From positions 1 to 6,268 of the forward strand of contig JBBAAC010000145.1 in the NCBI GenBank assembly GCA_041658465.1: a stretch of 6,268 nucleotides of DNA. The letters are read 5' to 3'. The translations under genes and the position numbers were made by a program. The notes beneath the pieces were generated by a model, which was not told where the DNA came from, searched no databases, and was given only the letters and a program-made list of their open reading frames with translations. The stretch comes from JAJZQH01 sp041658465. Lineage in GTDB: Bacteria; UBA10199; 2-02-FULL-44-16; JAAZCA01. Positions 1-4,775 of the stretch are shown piece after piece (the first letter of the stretch is position 1; every line of letters begins with the position of its first letter).

Positions 1-1084
1 AAATCGTCATCTCGCTTCCCGCGGGGAGCTTGATGTCGGCCTCCGATGTCGCGGTGATGAAGACCTGGCCCCGCGCTGCGCGGAGTCCCTCAAAAAAGTA
101 GCGGTTCCGCTCCGGGTCGAGCTCGCTGGCTACGTCGTCCAGGAGCAATATAGGCTCCTCGCCGCCGGCGGCCTCGCGCAAAAGGTCCATCTCTGCGATC
201 TTGAGTGCCAGCACAAAGCTTCGGTGCTGGCCCTGCGATCCGAAGTGTTTGACGCGGCTGGGTCCAATCTCGGCTTCCAGGTCGTCGCGGTGGGGGCCCA
301 CGAGGGATACGCCCCTTACCAGCTCGTCCTTGCGGCGCTCCTCGAGCTGCTCCCTCAGCCGCTCCATCACGCCTTCAAGGCCCTTCTCCAACGCCCGCTG
401 CCCGCAATGCGGGGCGTAGGCAAAGCGCGCATAGCCCTCTTCAGGCGCTATGGACCTGTATCGATCCGGCAGGAGGCTGTTTATTCGGCCGCACCAGTCG
501 TTGCGCGCCACTATGATCCGGCTGCCGAGTTCCGCGAGCTGTTCGTCCCAGGGCCTCAGCCCCGTGGTACGTGCCGATTCGGAGAGCCTTATGTCTTGAA
601 GCAGGCGATTACGCTGCCTCATCACCTTATCGTACTGCATGGCGTGGTTGCGGTGTGGCTGAGAGAGCTGGAAGATGAGCGAGTCTATGTAGCGCCGCCT
701 CCCCGCGGGCGGGCCTTTTAGCAGTAGTATCTCCTCCGGGGCAAAGAGCACCGTGAAGAAGTTTGACGGCGCCTTCGAAGTCACCCGCTTTTCGTTTCGG
801 GTGAAGAGCTTTCGCCGCACGTCGATGTTAATCTTGAGTTCGTCTGATCCCGCCGCACAGATCGCTCTGGCCGATACTTCAGCGGCCTCCCTGTCCCAGC
901 GGATCATGTCGCGGAAATCTGGGGCGCGAAACGACTGCCCGGTCGAGAGCAACCCTATCGCCTCTATTATGTTCGTCTTTCCCTGGGCGTTCCTGCCGAC
1001 GAGCAGATTTATTCGCTGGCCCGGCACAAGGCGCAGGTCCGCGGCATTTCGAAAGTCTCTAAGCCTCAGTGATTCGATTAGCAT
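1..1084 (-). CDS. recF: RecF, DNA replication and repair ATPase (C-terminus cut by window edge)
   Basis: RecF is an SMC-like, ABC-type ATPase that binds gapped or stalled-fork DNA and, with RecO and RecR, loads RecA. I translated 361 codons from the ATG at 1084 to the left edge with no stop. The N-terminus (MLIESLRLRDFRN) is typical of the family and precedes a Walker A motif GRNAQGKT at residues 30-37. The ABC signature region SQGQHRS is at 283-289, and Walker B with the adjacent D-loop (ILLLDDVASELD) is at about 312-323. RecF proteins are usually about 360-380 residues, so probably only a few to about 20 residues are missing. The start is 18 bp past the dnaN stop, so the two are probably co-transcribed. 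I see no Shine-Dalgarno sequence in that spacer, so translational coupling to dnaN is likely (inference). Identification is secure. Confidence 0.96.
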   Translation of the reverse strand, partial: MLIESLRLRDFRNAADLRLVPGQRINLLVGRNAQGKTNIIEAIGLLSTGQSFRAPDFRDMIRWDREAAEVSARAICAAGSDELKINIDVRRKLFTRNEKRVTSKAPSNFFTVLFAPEEILLLKGPPAGRRRYIDSLIFQLSQPHRNHAMQYDKVMRQRNRLLQDIRLSESARTTGLRPWDEQLAELGSRIIVARNDWCGRINSLLPDRYRSIAPEEGYARFAYAPHCGQRALEKGLEGVMERLREQLEERRKDELVRGVSLVGPHRDDLEAEIGPSRVKHFGSQGQHRSFVLALKIAEMDLLREAAGGEEPILLLDDVASELDPERNRYFFEGLRAARGQVFITATSEADIKLPAGSEMTI

Positions 1085-1102
1085 CGTGTGGGGTTTTTGT
1101 GC

Positions 1103-2215
1103 CTACAGCCTCATCGGCATGATGACGTGCGTGAACCCGCGGTCGAATTCGCTCATGATCACGCACGGCGAGGTCTCATCGCCAAGCTGTATTACGGCCT
1201 GTTCGTCAGAAATCACGGACAAGGCCTCTATGAAATATTTGGCGTTGAAGCCGATCTCAAAGGCATCGCCCTTGTAGGTGGCGGCCAGCTCCTCTCGCGC
1301 CTCTCCGATATCAGGGTTCGAGGCGGTGATGTCGAGGTTGTTGGGCGATACGGCGAACTTCACGCCCCTGGAACGATCTGTGGAGAGGACCGACACGCGC
1401 CTCAATGCGTGAACAAGTTCGTTCCTGCTGAGCGAGACCATGCGCTTTATCTTTTTAGGTATCACCTGGTCGTACGGCGGGAACTGTCCGTCGATGAGCC
1501 TGATGACGAGCGTAGTGTTCTCCCTGTATGCAATCAGGTGCTTTGCGTCTGCCCACAGATCCACCGGCGCGTCTCCGGACTCCGCCAGCTTCTTGAGCTC
1601 CATGACTCCCTTGCGCGGGATGATGATCCCCTTGGGAAGGTTCCAGCCGGTCCCGACCTCCCTTGTCACCACAGAGAGCCTGTGGCCGTCTGTGGCCACC
1701 ATCGTTACGGTCTTCCCATCTTCCCCGCCCGACAGGTCCGCATATATGCCGTTCAGGTTGTACCGCGTCTCGTCGCTGGACATGGCGAACGACGTGCGCT
1801 CGATCATCTCCTTGATGAGGGAGGCCTCGGCGCGCTGCGTCTGACCGTTGCCGCGCGTCGGGAGCGCCGGGAACTCTTCAGGCGAAAGACCGACGATTTT
1901 GAAATTTGAGCGCCCGCACTTTATCTCCACCCAGCTGCCATCCTTAACCTTTACATGTATCGTGTCGTCCGGCAGCTCCTTCACTATGTCGTACAGGCTC
2001 TTCGCGTGAAGGGTTATTTTTCCTTCCGAAAGCACGTCAGCGGCATACGTTCCGTTTACTCCTACTTCGAGGTCGGTAGCGGTGATCGATAAAGCCTTTT
2101 TCTCCGCGGAGAGGAGCACGTTGGCCAATATGGGCATCGTCGTCTTTCGCTCCACGATACTCTGAACGAGAGCAAGTCCTTTTTGAAGCTCTGTCCGTGC
2201 GACTTTTATCTCCAT
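1103..2215 (-). CDS. dnaN: DNA polymerase III beta subunit (sliding clamp)
   Basis: DnaN dimerises into the ring that encircles DNA and tethers the replicative polymerase; it also recruits repair and mismatch-repair partners through its binding cleft. The protein is 370 residues, the normal full length, and should form three similar domains of about 120 residues each. Family landmarks visible are the N-terminal MPILANVLL stretch (27-35), RYNLNGIY (151-158), ATDGHRL (174-180), the IDGQFPPYDQVIP segment (241-253) and the canonical C-terminus MPMRL (366-370), which forms part of the partner-binding pocket. The ATG at 2215 has a good ribosome binding site (AGAGAGG) 5 bp upstream. It lies downstream of dnaA across a 345-bp gap holding the candidate oriC, and recF follows after 18 bp. 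No clear sigma-70-type promoter was recognised. No defect is apparent. Confidence 0.98.
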   Translation of the reverse strand: MEIKVARTELQKGLALVQSIVERKTTMPILANVLLSAEKKALSITATDLEVGVNGTYAADVLSEGKITLHAKSLYDIVKELPDDTIHVKVKDGSWVEIKCGRSNFKIVGLSPEEFPALPTRGNGQTQRAEASLIKEMIERTSFAMSSDETRYNLNGIYADLSGGEDGKTVTMVATDGHRLSVVTREVGTGWNLPKGIIIPRKGVMELKKLAESGDAPVDLWADAKHLIAYRENTTLVIRLIDGQFPPYDQVIPKKIKRMVSLSRNELVHALRRVSVLSTDRSRGVKFAVSPNNLDITASNPDIGEAREELAATYKGDAFEIGFNAKYFIEALSVISDEQAVIQLGDETSPCVIMSEFDRGFTHVIMPMRL

Positions 2216-2220
2216 ATCGA

Positions 2221-2227
2221 CCTCTCT
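2221..2227 (-). promoter_or_regulatory. Ribosome binding site of dnaN
   Basis: Read on the minus strand, AGAGAGG lies 5 nt before the dnaN ATG at 2215. It is the clearest Shine-Dalgarno sequence in the minus-strand block, since dnaA and recF lack one, and it supports the chosen dnaN start. It directly follows the A/T-rich tract of the candidate origin. Confidence 0.75.
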
Positions 2228-2257
2228 ATTAATGTTTTAGATAAATATATATATATT
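2228..2257. other. A/T-rich putative DNA unwinding element
   Basis: Twenty-eight of 30 bases are A or T. The stretch 2241-2257 is uninterrupted A/T and includes six AT dinucleotides (2245-2256). Such a tract is expected to melt easily. Its position, between the trinucleotide repeats and the dnaN ribosome binding site, is where the unwinding element lies in dnaA-dnaN origins. It could also contribute -10-like sequence to a dnaN promoter. Confidence 0.65.
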
Positions 2258-2272
2258 CAGTAGTAGTAGTAG
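2258..2272 (+). repeat. DnaA-trio-like trinucleotide repeat (CAG then TAG x4)
   Basis: The plus strand reads CAG TAG TAG TAG TAG, four perfect TAG units after one near-unit. The DnaA-trio element, through which DnaA filaments engage single-stranded DNA, has the consensus 3'-(G/A)A(T/A)-5', so its preferred unit reads 5'-TAG-3'. The repeat is on the correct strand relative to the flanking boxes (strand complementary to dnaA sense), has a 4-bp GC-containing spacer (2273-2276) on the box side, and has the A/T tract on the other side. It could instead be a chance microsatellite, but its placement argues for function. Confidence 0.6.
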
Positions 2273-2276
2273 TGGC

Positions 2277-2293
2277 TGTGAAAATGTTCATAA
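2277..2293 (-). promoter_or_regulatory. Tandem degenerate DnaA boxes next to the trinucleotide repeat
   Basis: On the minus strand TTATGAACA (2293-2285) is followed by ATTTTCACA (2285-2277), sharing one base. Against TTATNCACA the first has one mismatch and the second two. Both point the same way, toward the trinucleotide repeat. Two tandem boxes immediately before the trio element is the arrangement expected for loading DnaA from double-stranded onto single-stranded DNA. The individual boxes are weak; the arrangement carries the call. Confidence 0.5.
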
Positions 2294-2350
2294 AGAGAAT
2301 AGAGCGTTGAAACTCAGGAGTATTGTTAAAGTACAACCGTGTTAACCAAT

Positions 2351-2359
2351 TCTGGATAA
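2351..2359 (-). promoter_or_regulatory. DnaA box, one mismatch
   Basis: The plus strand TCTGGATAA is the reverse complement of TTATCCAGA, one base from the strong box TTATCCACA. It lies 7 bp from the opposing box at 2367-2375. Confidence 0.5.
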
Positions 2360-2366
2360 CTCGCAC

Positions 2367-2375
2367 TTATGCACA
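2367..2375 (+). promoter_or_regulatory. DnaA box TTATGCACA
   Basis: TTATGCACA fits the general DnaA box consensus TTATNCACA exactly. It is oriented opposite to the other boxes of this gap and is the best single box on the dnaN side of dnaA. Confidence 0.7.
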
Positions 2376-2483
2376 GCGCATTGATGAGTAGTCCAGCATG
2401 AGCTTGGCTGTCAACAGACAATTGGCAGCAATCCACAGGAAATCAGCGTTCAGCTGGGGATTTCATTCTGGAAATCTATTTGT

Positions 2484-2550
2484 GTCATTGCGAGGAGCTA
2501 AGGGCGACGAAGCAATCCCCGAACTTGTCGAAGGGCGGGCTCGCGATGAT
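2484..2550. repeat. REP-like palindromic repeat beside the dnaA 3' end
   Basis: The element is bounded by imperfect 11-bp inverted arms, GTCATTGCGAG (2484-2494) and CTCGCGATGAT (2540-2550). Nine of 11 positions pair, and the other two would be G-U in plus-strand RNA. Inside are a nested ATTGC (2487-2491) / GCAAT (2512-2516) pair and a smaller hairpin, CCCCGAACTTGTCGAAGGG (2517-2535). Segments such as GTCATTGCGAGGAGC and CTTCGACAAG are familiar from dispersed intergenic repeats in many bacterial genomes (recalled, not searched). It starts 10 bp past the dnaA stop, so it would lie in the dnaA 3' untranslated region. There is no transposase; any mobility would be in trans. Confidence 0.7.
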
Positions 2551-2560
2551 ACAACGACAC

Positions 2561-3895
2561 TTATTGCAGGATTACGCGTTCGAGGTGGGCGATATCGCCC
2601 TGTAAGCGGTTGTCGGTCTCGAGTAATTTCTCTATCTTGCGGCAGGCGTGCATGACGGTCGTGTGATCTTTGCCGCCGAACTTTCCGCCGATCTCCGGGA
2701 ACGACGAACGCACGTGCTTCTTGCAGAGATACATGGCGATCTGCCTGGGATAAGACAACGACTTGACCCGGCGCGGCGACTTGAGGTCGGAGATATTGAG
2801 GTTGTAATACTCTGCAACCGTCTTCTGGATCGATTCGATAGAGCAGGAGAGCTCTCTGTCGCGGATCGAATTACCCAGGACCTCGCGAGCCAGCTCTACG
2901 GTCACGCCGGAACCCGTGAGGGAGGCGAAGGCGTTGATGCGGATGAGCGAGCCCTCCAGTTCGCGAACGTTTGTCTTGATGGAGCTGGCCAGGAACATCG
3001 CCACGTCGTCCGGGCAGCGCAGGCCCTGGGCCTCGGCCTTTTTCTTGAGTATGGCGATGCGCGTCTCCAGATCCGGCGGCTGGATGTCCGCGATGAGACC
3101 CCACTCAAACCTGGAACGGAGGCGTTCCTCGATGCCCTGAATGTCCTTCGGGAGCTTGTCGCTCGTGAGCACGATCTGCCGTTGCGATTCGTGCAGCGCG
3201 TTGAACGTATGGAAGAACTCCTCCTGCGTGCGCTCCTTGCCGCCCAGGAACTGAATGTCGTCGATGAGCAGCACGTCGCACCGGTCGCGGTATTTTTTCC
3301 GGAAGTCCGGCATGCGCTCGTAGCGGAGCGCGTTGATGAGCTCGTTCATGAACTTCTCTGCGCTGACGTAAATGACCTGCAATTGCGGCTGCCTGGCCAG
3401 GATTCCGAGTCCGATCGCGTGCAGCAAATGGGTCTTGCCCAGGCCCACCCCGCCGTAAATAAAGAGCGGGTTATAGTGCCCGCCGGGGAGGTCTGCCACG
3501 GCCTTGCACGCGGCGTGCGCGAACTGGTTTGCGCTGCCCACGACAAAGCGGTCAAACGTGTATTTCTGATTGAGCGAATCGATCGAGCGGGCCCTGGGCG
3601 CCTGTACGACCGGCTGTTTCTCCGCCGCGTCCCGGACATCCGGCGCCGCGGCGGCGTCCTCGGCGATATTGAACGCGAGCCTGCAGTTATGCTCCGTGAT
3701 GCGGAAGATTTCCTGTACGATCAGCTCGCTGTAGTAGTCGTTGATCCAGTCTGCCACGAATTTGTTGGGGACCGTCAGGGTGAACGTGCCTTCCGAGAGG
3801 CTTGCTCCGGCGATAGGACGGAACCATGTGCCAAAATTGAGCGCGCTGATCTTTCCGCGGACGTTTTCTTTGAGCTGCTCGAGGATATTATTCAT
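2561..3895 (-). CDS. dnaA: Chromosomal replication initiator DnaA
   Basis: DnaA is the AAA+ initiator that binds DnaA boxes, opens oriC and recruits helicase; it also regulates transcription. The 444-residue protein is complete. Domain I spans about 1-75 with W24, and a short linker follows (about 76-105). The AAA+ domain has Walker A GGVGLGKTH (148-156), Walker B LLIDD (209-213), sensor 1 LTSD (243-246), box VII ERLRSRF (257-263) with R258 and the presumed arginine finger R262, and sensor 2 R311. R222 of KER corresponds to a single-strand-binding arginine of E. coli DnaA. Domain IV carries GGKDHTTVMHAC (407-418); R376, D410, H411, T412 and H416 match known base- or backbone-contacting positions. 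The start at 3895 is fixed by an in-frame TGA 15 nt upstream. No Shine-Dalgarno sequence precedes it. Two consensus DnaA boxes overlap its likely promoter. Confidence 0.98.
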   Translation of the reverse strand: MNNILEQLKENVRGKISALNFGTWFRPIAGASLSEGTFTLTVPNKFVADWINDYYSELIVQEIFRITEHNCRLAFNIAEDAAAAPDVRDAAEKQPVVQAPRARSIDSLNQKYTFDRFVVGSANQFAHAACKAVADLPGGHYNPLFIYGGVGLGKTHLLHAIGLGILARQPQLQVIYVSAEKFMNELINALRYERMPDFRKKYRDRCDVLLIDDIQFLGGKERTQEEFFHTFNALHESQRQIVLTSDKLPKDIQGIEERLRSRFEWGLIADIQPPDLETRIAILKKKAEAQGLRCPDDVAMFLASSIKTNVRELEGSLIRINAFASLTGSGVTVELAREVLGNSIRDRELSCSIESIQKTVAEYYNLNISDLKSPRRVKSLSYPRQIAMYLCKKHVRSSFPEIGGKFGGKDHTTVMHACRKIEKLLETDNRLQGDIAHLERVILQ

Positions 3896-3912
3896 AAGGA
3901 GAATAATTCACA

Positions 3913-3940
3913 ATATTATCCACATTGTGGATAACTCCAA
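3913..3940 (-). promoter_or_regulatory. Candidate dnaA promoter overlapping DnaA boxes
   Basis: On the minus strand a weak -35 TTGGAG (3940-3935) and a -10-like TAATAT (3918-3913) are separated by 16 bp. The DnaA-box palindrome fills the spacer and overlaps the -10, so bound DnaA should block RNA polymerase, consistent with known dnaA autorepression in other bacteria. A start point about 7 bp downstream of the -10 would leave a leader of only about 10 nt. The -35 matches consensus at three of six positions, so the promoter call is tentative. Confidence 0.4.
3916..3934. promoter_or_regulatory. Palindromic pair of perfect DnaA boxes
   Basis: TTATCCACA (3916-3924, plus) and TGTGGATAA (3926-3934, the same box on the minus strand) are both exact matches to the strongest DnaA box. 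They face each other with one T between them, forming a 19-bp palindrome 20 bp upstream of the dnaA ATG. These are the only two perfect TTATCCACA sites I found in the window. Likely roles are dnaA autoregulation and the second half of a bipartite origin (inference). Confidence 0.9.
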
Positions 3941-4113
3941 GATGCCAAGCTGTCTCTGCTGTGCCCTGCTCGACTAGTATTTGATGCCCCGACGTAGAAA
4001 AGATGACTGCAACGCGAAGAGCAGCTCTAGTGTGAAGGCAAAGTTGTTTGCAAGAGAAAAGAAAGAAAAAATATTTCCGCTTCCAAACCGCCAAGCCGCA
4101 AGGAAATTTCGCC

Positions 4114-4143
4114 TTGACTCTACAAATGAAAAATGGCTCTATC
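4114..4143 (+). promoter_or_regulatory. Possible promoter toward the rpmH leader (weak)
   Basis: TTGACT (4114-4119) matches the -35 consensus at five of six positions. An 18-bp spacer leads to TCTATC (4138-4143), a poor -10. Transcription from here would start near 4150 and run into the terminator-like hairpin at 4190-4215 before rpmH. A second TTGACT at 4214-4219, just after the terminator, has no better -10 (GTTACC). I cannot decide which one, if either, drives rpmH. Confidence 0.25.
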
Positions 4144-4167
4144 GCGCCGCTTCAAGGCATGGCGCGA
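4142..4167 (+). other. GC-rich hairpin upstream of the rpmH terminator
   Basis: TCGCGCC (4142-4148) and GGCGCGA (4161-4167) are perfect 7-bp inverted arms with a 12-nt loop. A purine-rich linker follows (about 4167-4180), then the terminator hairpin at 4190. It may be part of a structured leader or small RNA, or it may overlap a promoter; the sequence does not decide. Confidence 0.4.
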
Positions 4168-4189
4168 ACGAGAGAAAGAAGTGCTTACG

Positions 4190-4215
4190 ATGACGGCAAT
4201 TAGCCGTCATTTTTT
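4190..4215 (+). terminator. Intrinsic terminator or attenuator upstream of rpmH
   Basis: ATGACGGC (4190-4197) and GCCGTCAT (4203-4210) form a perfect 8-bp stem around a 5-nt AATTA loop, followed by five further T residues (4211-4215). This is a textbook rho-independent terminator for plus-strand transcription. On the minus strand no T-run follows the stem, so it is directional. There is no obvious gene upstream for it to terminate, so it may end a short RNA from the origin region or act as an attenuator in the rpmH leader. Confidence 0.75.
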
Positions 4216-4255
4216 GACTCCAGGTTAAACGCGCAACGTTACCGCGTTGTTGTTG

Positions 4256-4261
4256 AAGGAG
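4256..4261 (+). promoter_or_regulatory. Ribosome binding site of rpmH
   Basis: AAGGAG lies 5 nt upstream of the rpmH ATG. It is the strongest Shine-Dalgarno sequence in the window, as expected for a highly expressed ribosomal protein gene. Confidence 0.85.
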
Positions 4262-4266
4262 AAGAT

Positions 4267-4407
4267 ATGAAGAGAACCTATCAACCGAGCAAGCGCAAAC
4301 GCAAGAACGTCCATGGATTCAGGACGCGCATGAAGACGGCCGGCGGCCGCAAGGTGCTTTCAAGGCGTCGGAGCAAGGGCCGCACGCGCATTGGCGTAGA
4401 GGCCTGA
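4267..4407 (+). CDS. rpmH: 50S ribosomal protein L34 (bL34)
   Basis: The 46-residue, extremely basic product begins MKRTYQPSKRKRKNVHGFRT and continues with RMKTAGGRKVLSRRRSKGR, the near-invariant L34 pattern. L34 is a small component of the large ribosomal subunit that binds 23S rRNA. The length is normal (family about 44-50 residues) with a slightly extended C-terminus, TRIGVEA. The ATG at 4267 has an AAGGAG ribosome binding site 5 nt upstream. It heads the plus-strand operon, with rnpA starting 8 bp after its stop, as in most bacteria. A terminator-like hairpin ends about 50 bp upstream, and a 6-bp hairpin (4228-4248) lies between it and the ribosome binding site, which could affect expression. 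Confidence 0.97.
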   Translation: MKRTYQPSKRKRKNVHGFRTRMKTAGGRKVLSRRRSKGRTRIGVEA

Positions 4408-4415
4408 GTATATTC

Positions 4416-4775
4416 ATGCAGCGGTTTTGCAAGGCGGCACGCTTAAAAAGCCCTGAGGAGTATAGCGCGGTTCGCAGGCGTGGTATCTCCGCGCGCGCGG
4501 GGGTTATTGCAGTAGCCGTTTTGCCGGCCGAGAAACAGAGGCTCGGGATCGCGGTGTCGCGGCGCGTCGGGGGCGCGGTCGAGAGAAATCGCATAAAGAG
4601 GGTGATCCGGGAGTTTTTTCGCCTCCACAAGGAGTTCTTTCCCGCAGGCGATTGCGTTGTGATTCCTGCTGCAGTAGCCGGCGGATGTGATAATAAAGAG
4701 ATCCGCGCCGCGCTTAAGAGGGCATTGGGCCTTCTTGCTCAAAGGCTTGGGCGCAACCAACGCCAATCAGGATGA
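4416..4775 (+). CDS. rnpA: Ribonuclease P protein component
   Basis: RnpA is the protein subunit of RNase P; it binds the catalytic RNA (rnpB) and the 5' leader of pre-tRNAs to help 5' processing. The 119-residue product is normal length. It opens with the family-typical RLKSPEEYSAV (9-19), has LGIAVSRRVGGAVERNRIKR (43-62), and contains the RNR-type RNA-binding motif around residues 55-69 (AVERNRIKRVIREFFR). A later GDCVVIPA (78-85) corresponds to the usual D-x-V-V-I strand. The ATG at 4416 is 8 bp after the rpmH stop with only a distant GAGG (4399-4402), so translation is probably coupled to rpmH. Its TGA overlaps the yidD ATG (ATGA). The C-terminal tail after residue 110 is polar and unconserved. 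Confidence 0.96.
   Translation: MQRFCKAARLKSPEEYSAVRRRGISARAGVIAVAVLPAEKQRLGIAVSRRVGGAVERNRIKRVIREFFRLHKEFFPAGDCVVIPAAVAGGCDNKEIRAALKRALGLLAQRLGRNQRQSG

Larger units (their letters stand above)
2228..2437. other. Candidate chromosomal replication origin (oriC, unwinding half) in the dnaA-dnaN gap
   Basis: The 345-bp gap between dnaA and dnaN contains no credible gene. Going from the dnaA side toward dnaN, it holds a very degenerate box CAATCCACA (2429-2437), a consensus-type box (2367-2375), a one-mismatch box (2351-2359), two overlapping tandem degenerate boxes (2277-2293), a GC spacer (TGGC), TAG trinucleotide repeats (2258-2272) and a 30-bp A/T tract (2228-2257). This order matches the basal unwinding module described for Bacillus subtilis oriC: DnaA boxes, GC cluster, DnaA-trios, unwinding element. 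The match in composition, order and strand is seen directly; origin function is inferred. The remainder of the gap (2438-2560) is filled mainly by a palindromic repeat. Confidence 0.75.
3896..4266. other. Divergent intergenic region between dnaA and rpmH
   Basis: This 371-bp gap separates the two divergent operons and holds no convincing gene. From left to right it contains a likely dnaA promoter overlapping a DnaA-box palindrome (3913-3940), about 110 bp without recognisable signals, a 20-bp pure purine tract on the plus strand (4052-4071) running into A/T-rich DNA, a possible -35-like TTGACT (4114-4119), a GC-rich hairpin (4142-4167), an intrinsic terminator-like hairpin (4190-4215), a small hairpin (4228-4248) and the rpmH ribosome binding site. 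It may contribute to a bipartite origin with the dnaA-dnaN gap. Confidence 0.6.

Noticed and set aside
224..1277. Plus-strand open frames opposite recF
   Set aside because: They are antisense shadows; the minus strand reads as an uninterrupted RecF with Walker A, signature and Walker B motifs.
1088..1909. 273-codon plus-strand open frame opposite dnaN
   Set aside because: It is an antisense shadow of the sliding clamp gene with no family features of its own.
2251..2282. dnaN promoter with -35 TTCACA and -10 TATATA on the minus strand
   Set aside because: The spacing is 21 bp, outside the usual range, and both elements overlap the better-supported origin motifs.
2459..2476. Hairpin GATTTC / GAAATC with a 6-nt loop as a dnaA terminator
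   Set aside because: The stem is short and A/T-rich and has no T-run on either strand.
2398..2655. 85-codon plus-strand open frame across the dnaA-dnaN gap
   Set aside because: It reads through the palindromic repeat and into the antisense of dnaA. The peptide SLRGAKGDEAIPELVEG is simply translated repeat DNA.
3896..3901. AAGGAG on the plus strand next to the dnaA start
   Set aside because: It looks like a ribosome binding site but is on the wrong strand for dnaA, and the next plus-strand ATG (3942) opens only a 12-codon frame.
2648..3934. 428-codon plus-strand open frame opposite dnaA
   Set aside because: It is an antisense shadow of dnaA, whose motifs are unambiguous on the minus strand; GC-rich codon use opens the opposite frame.
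3981..4193. 70-codon plus-strand open frame, lysine-rich, whose stop overlaps the terminator hairpin
   Set aside because: It has no Shine-Dalgarno site, no recognisable family and a composition explained by the underlying purine tract. The stop position in the hairpin is suggestive but not enough.
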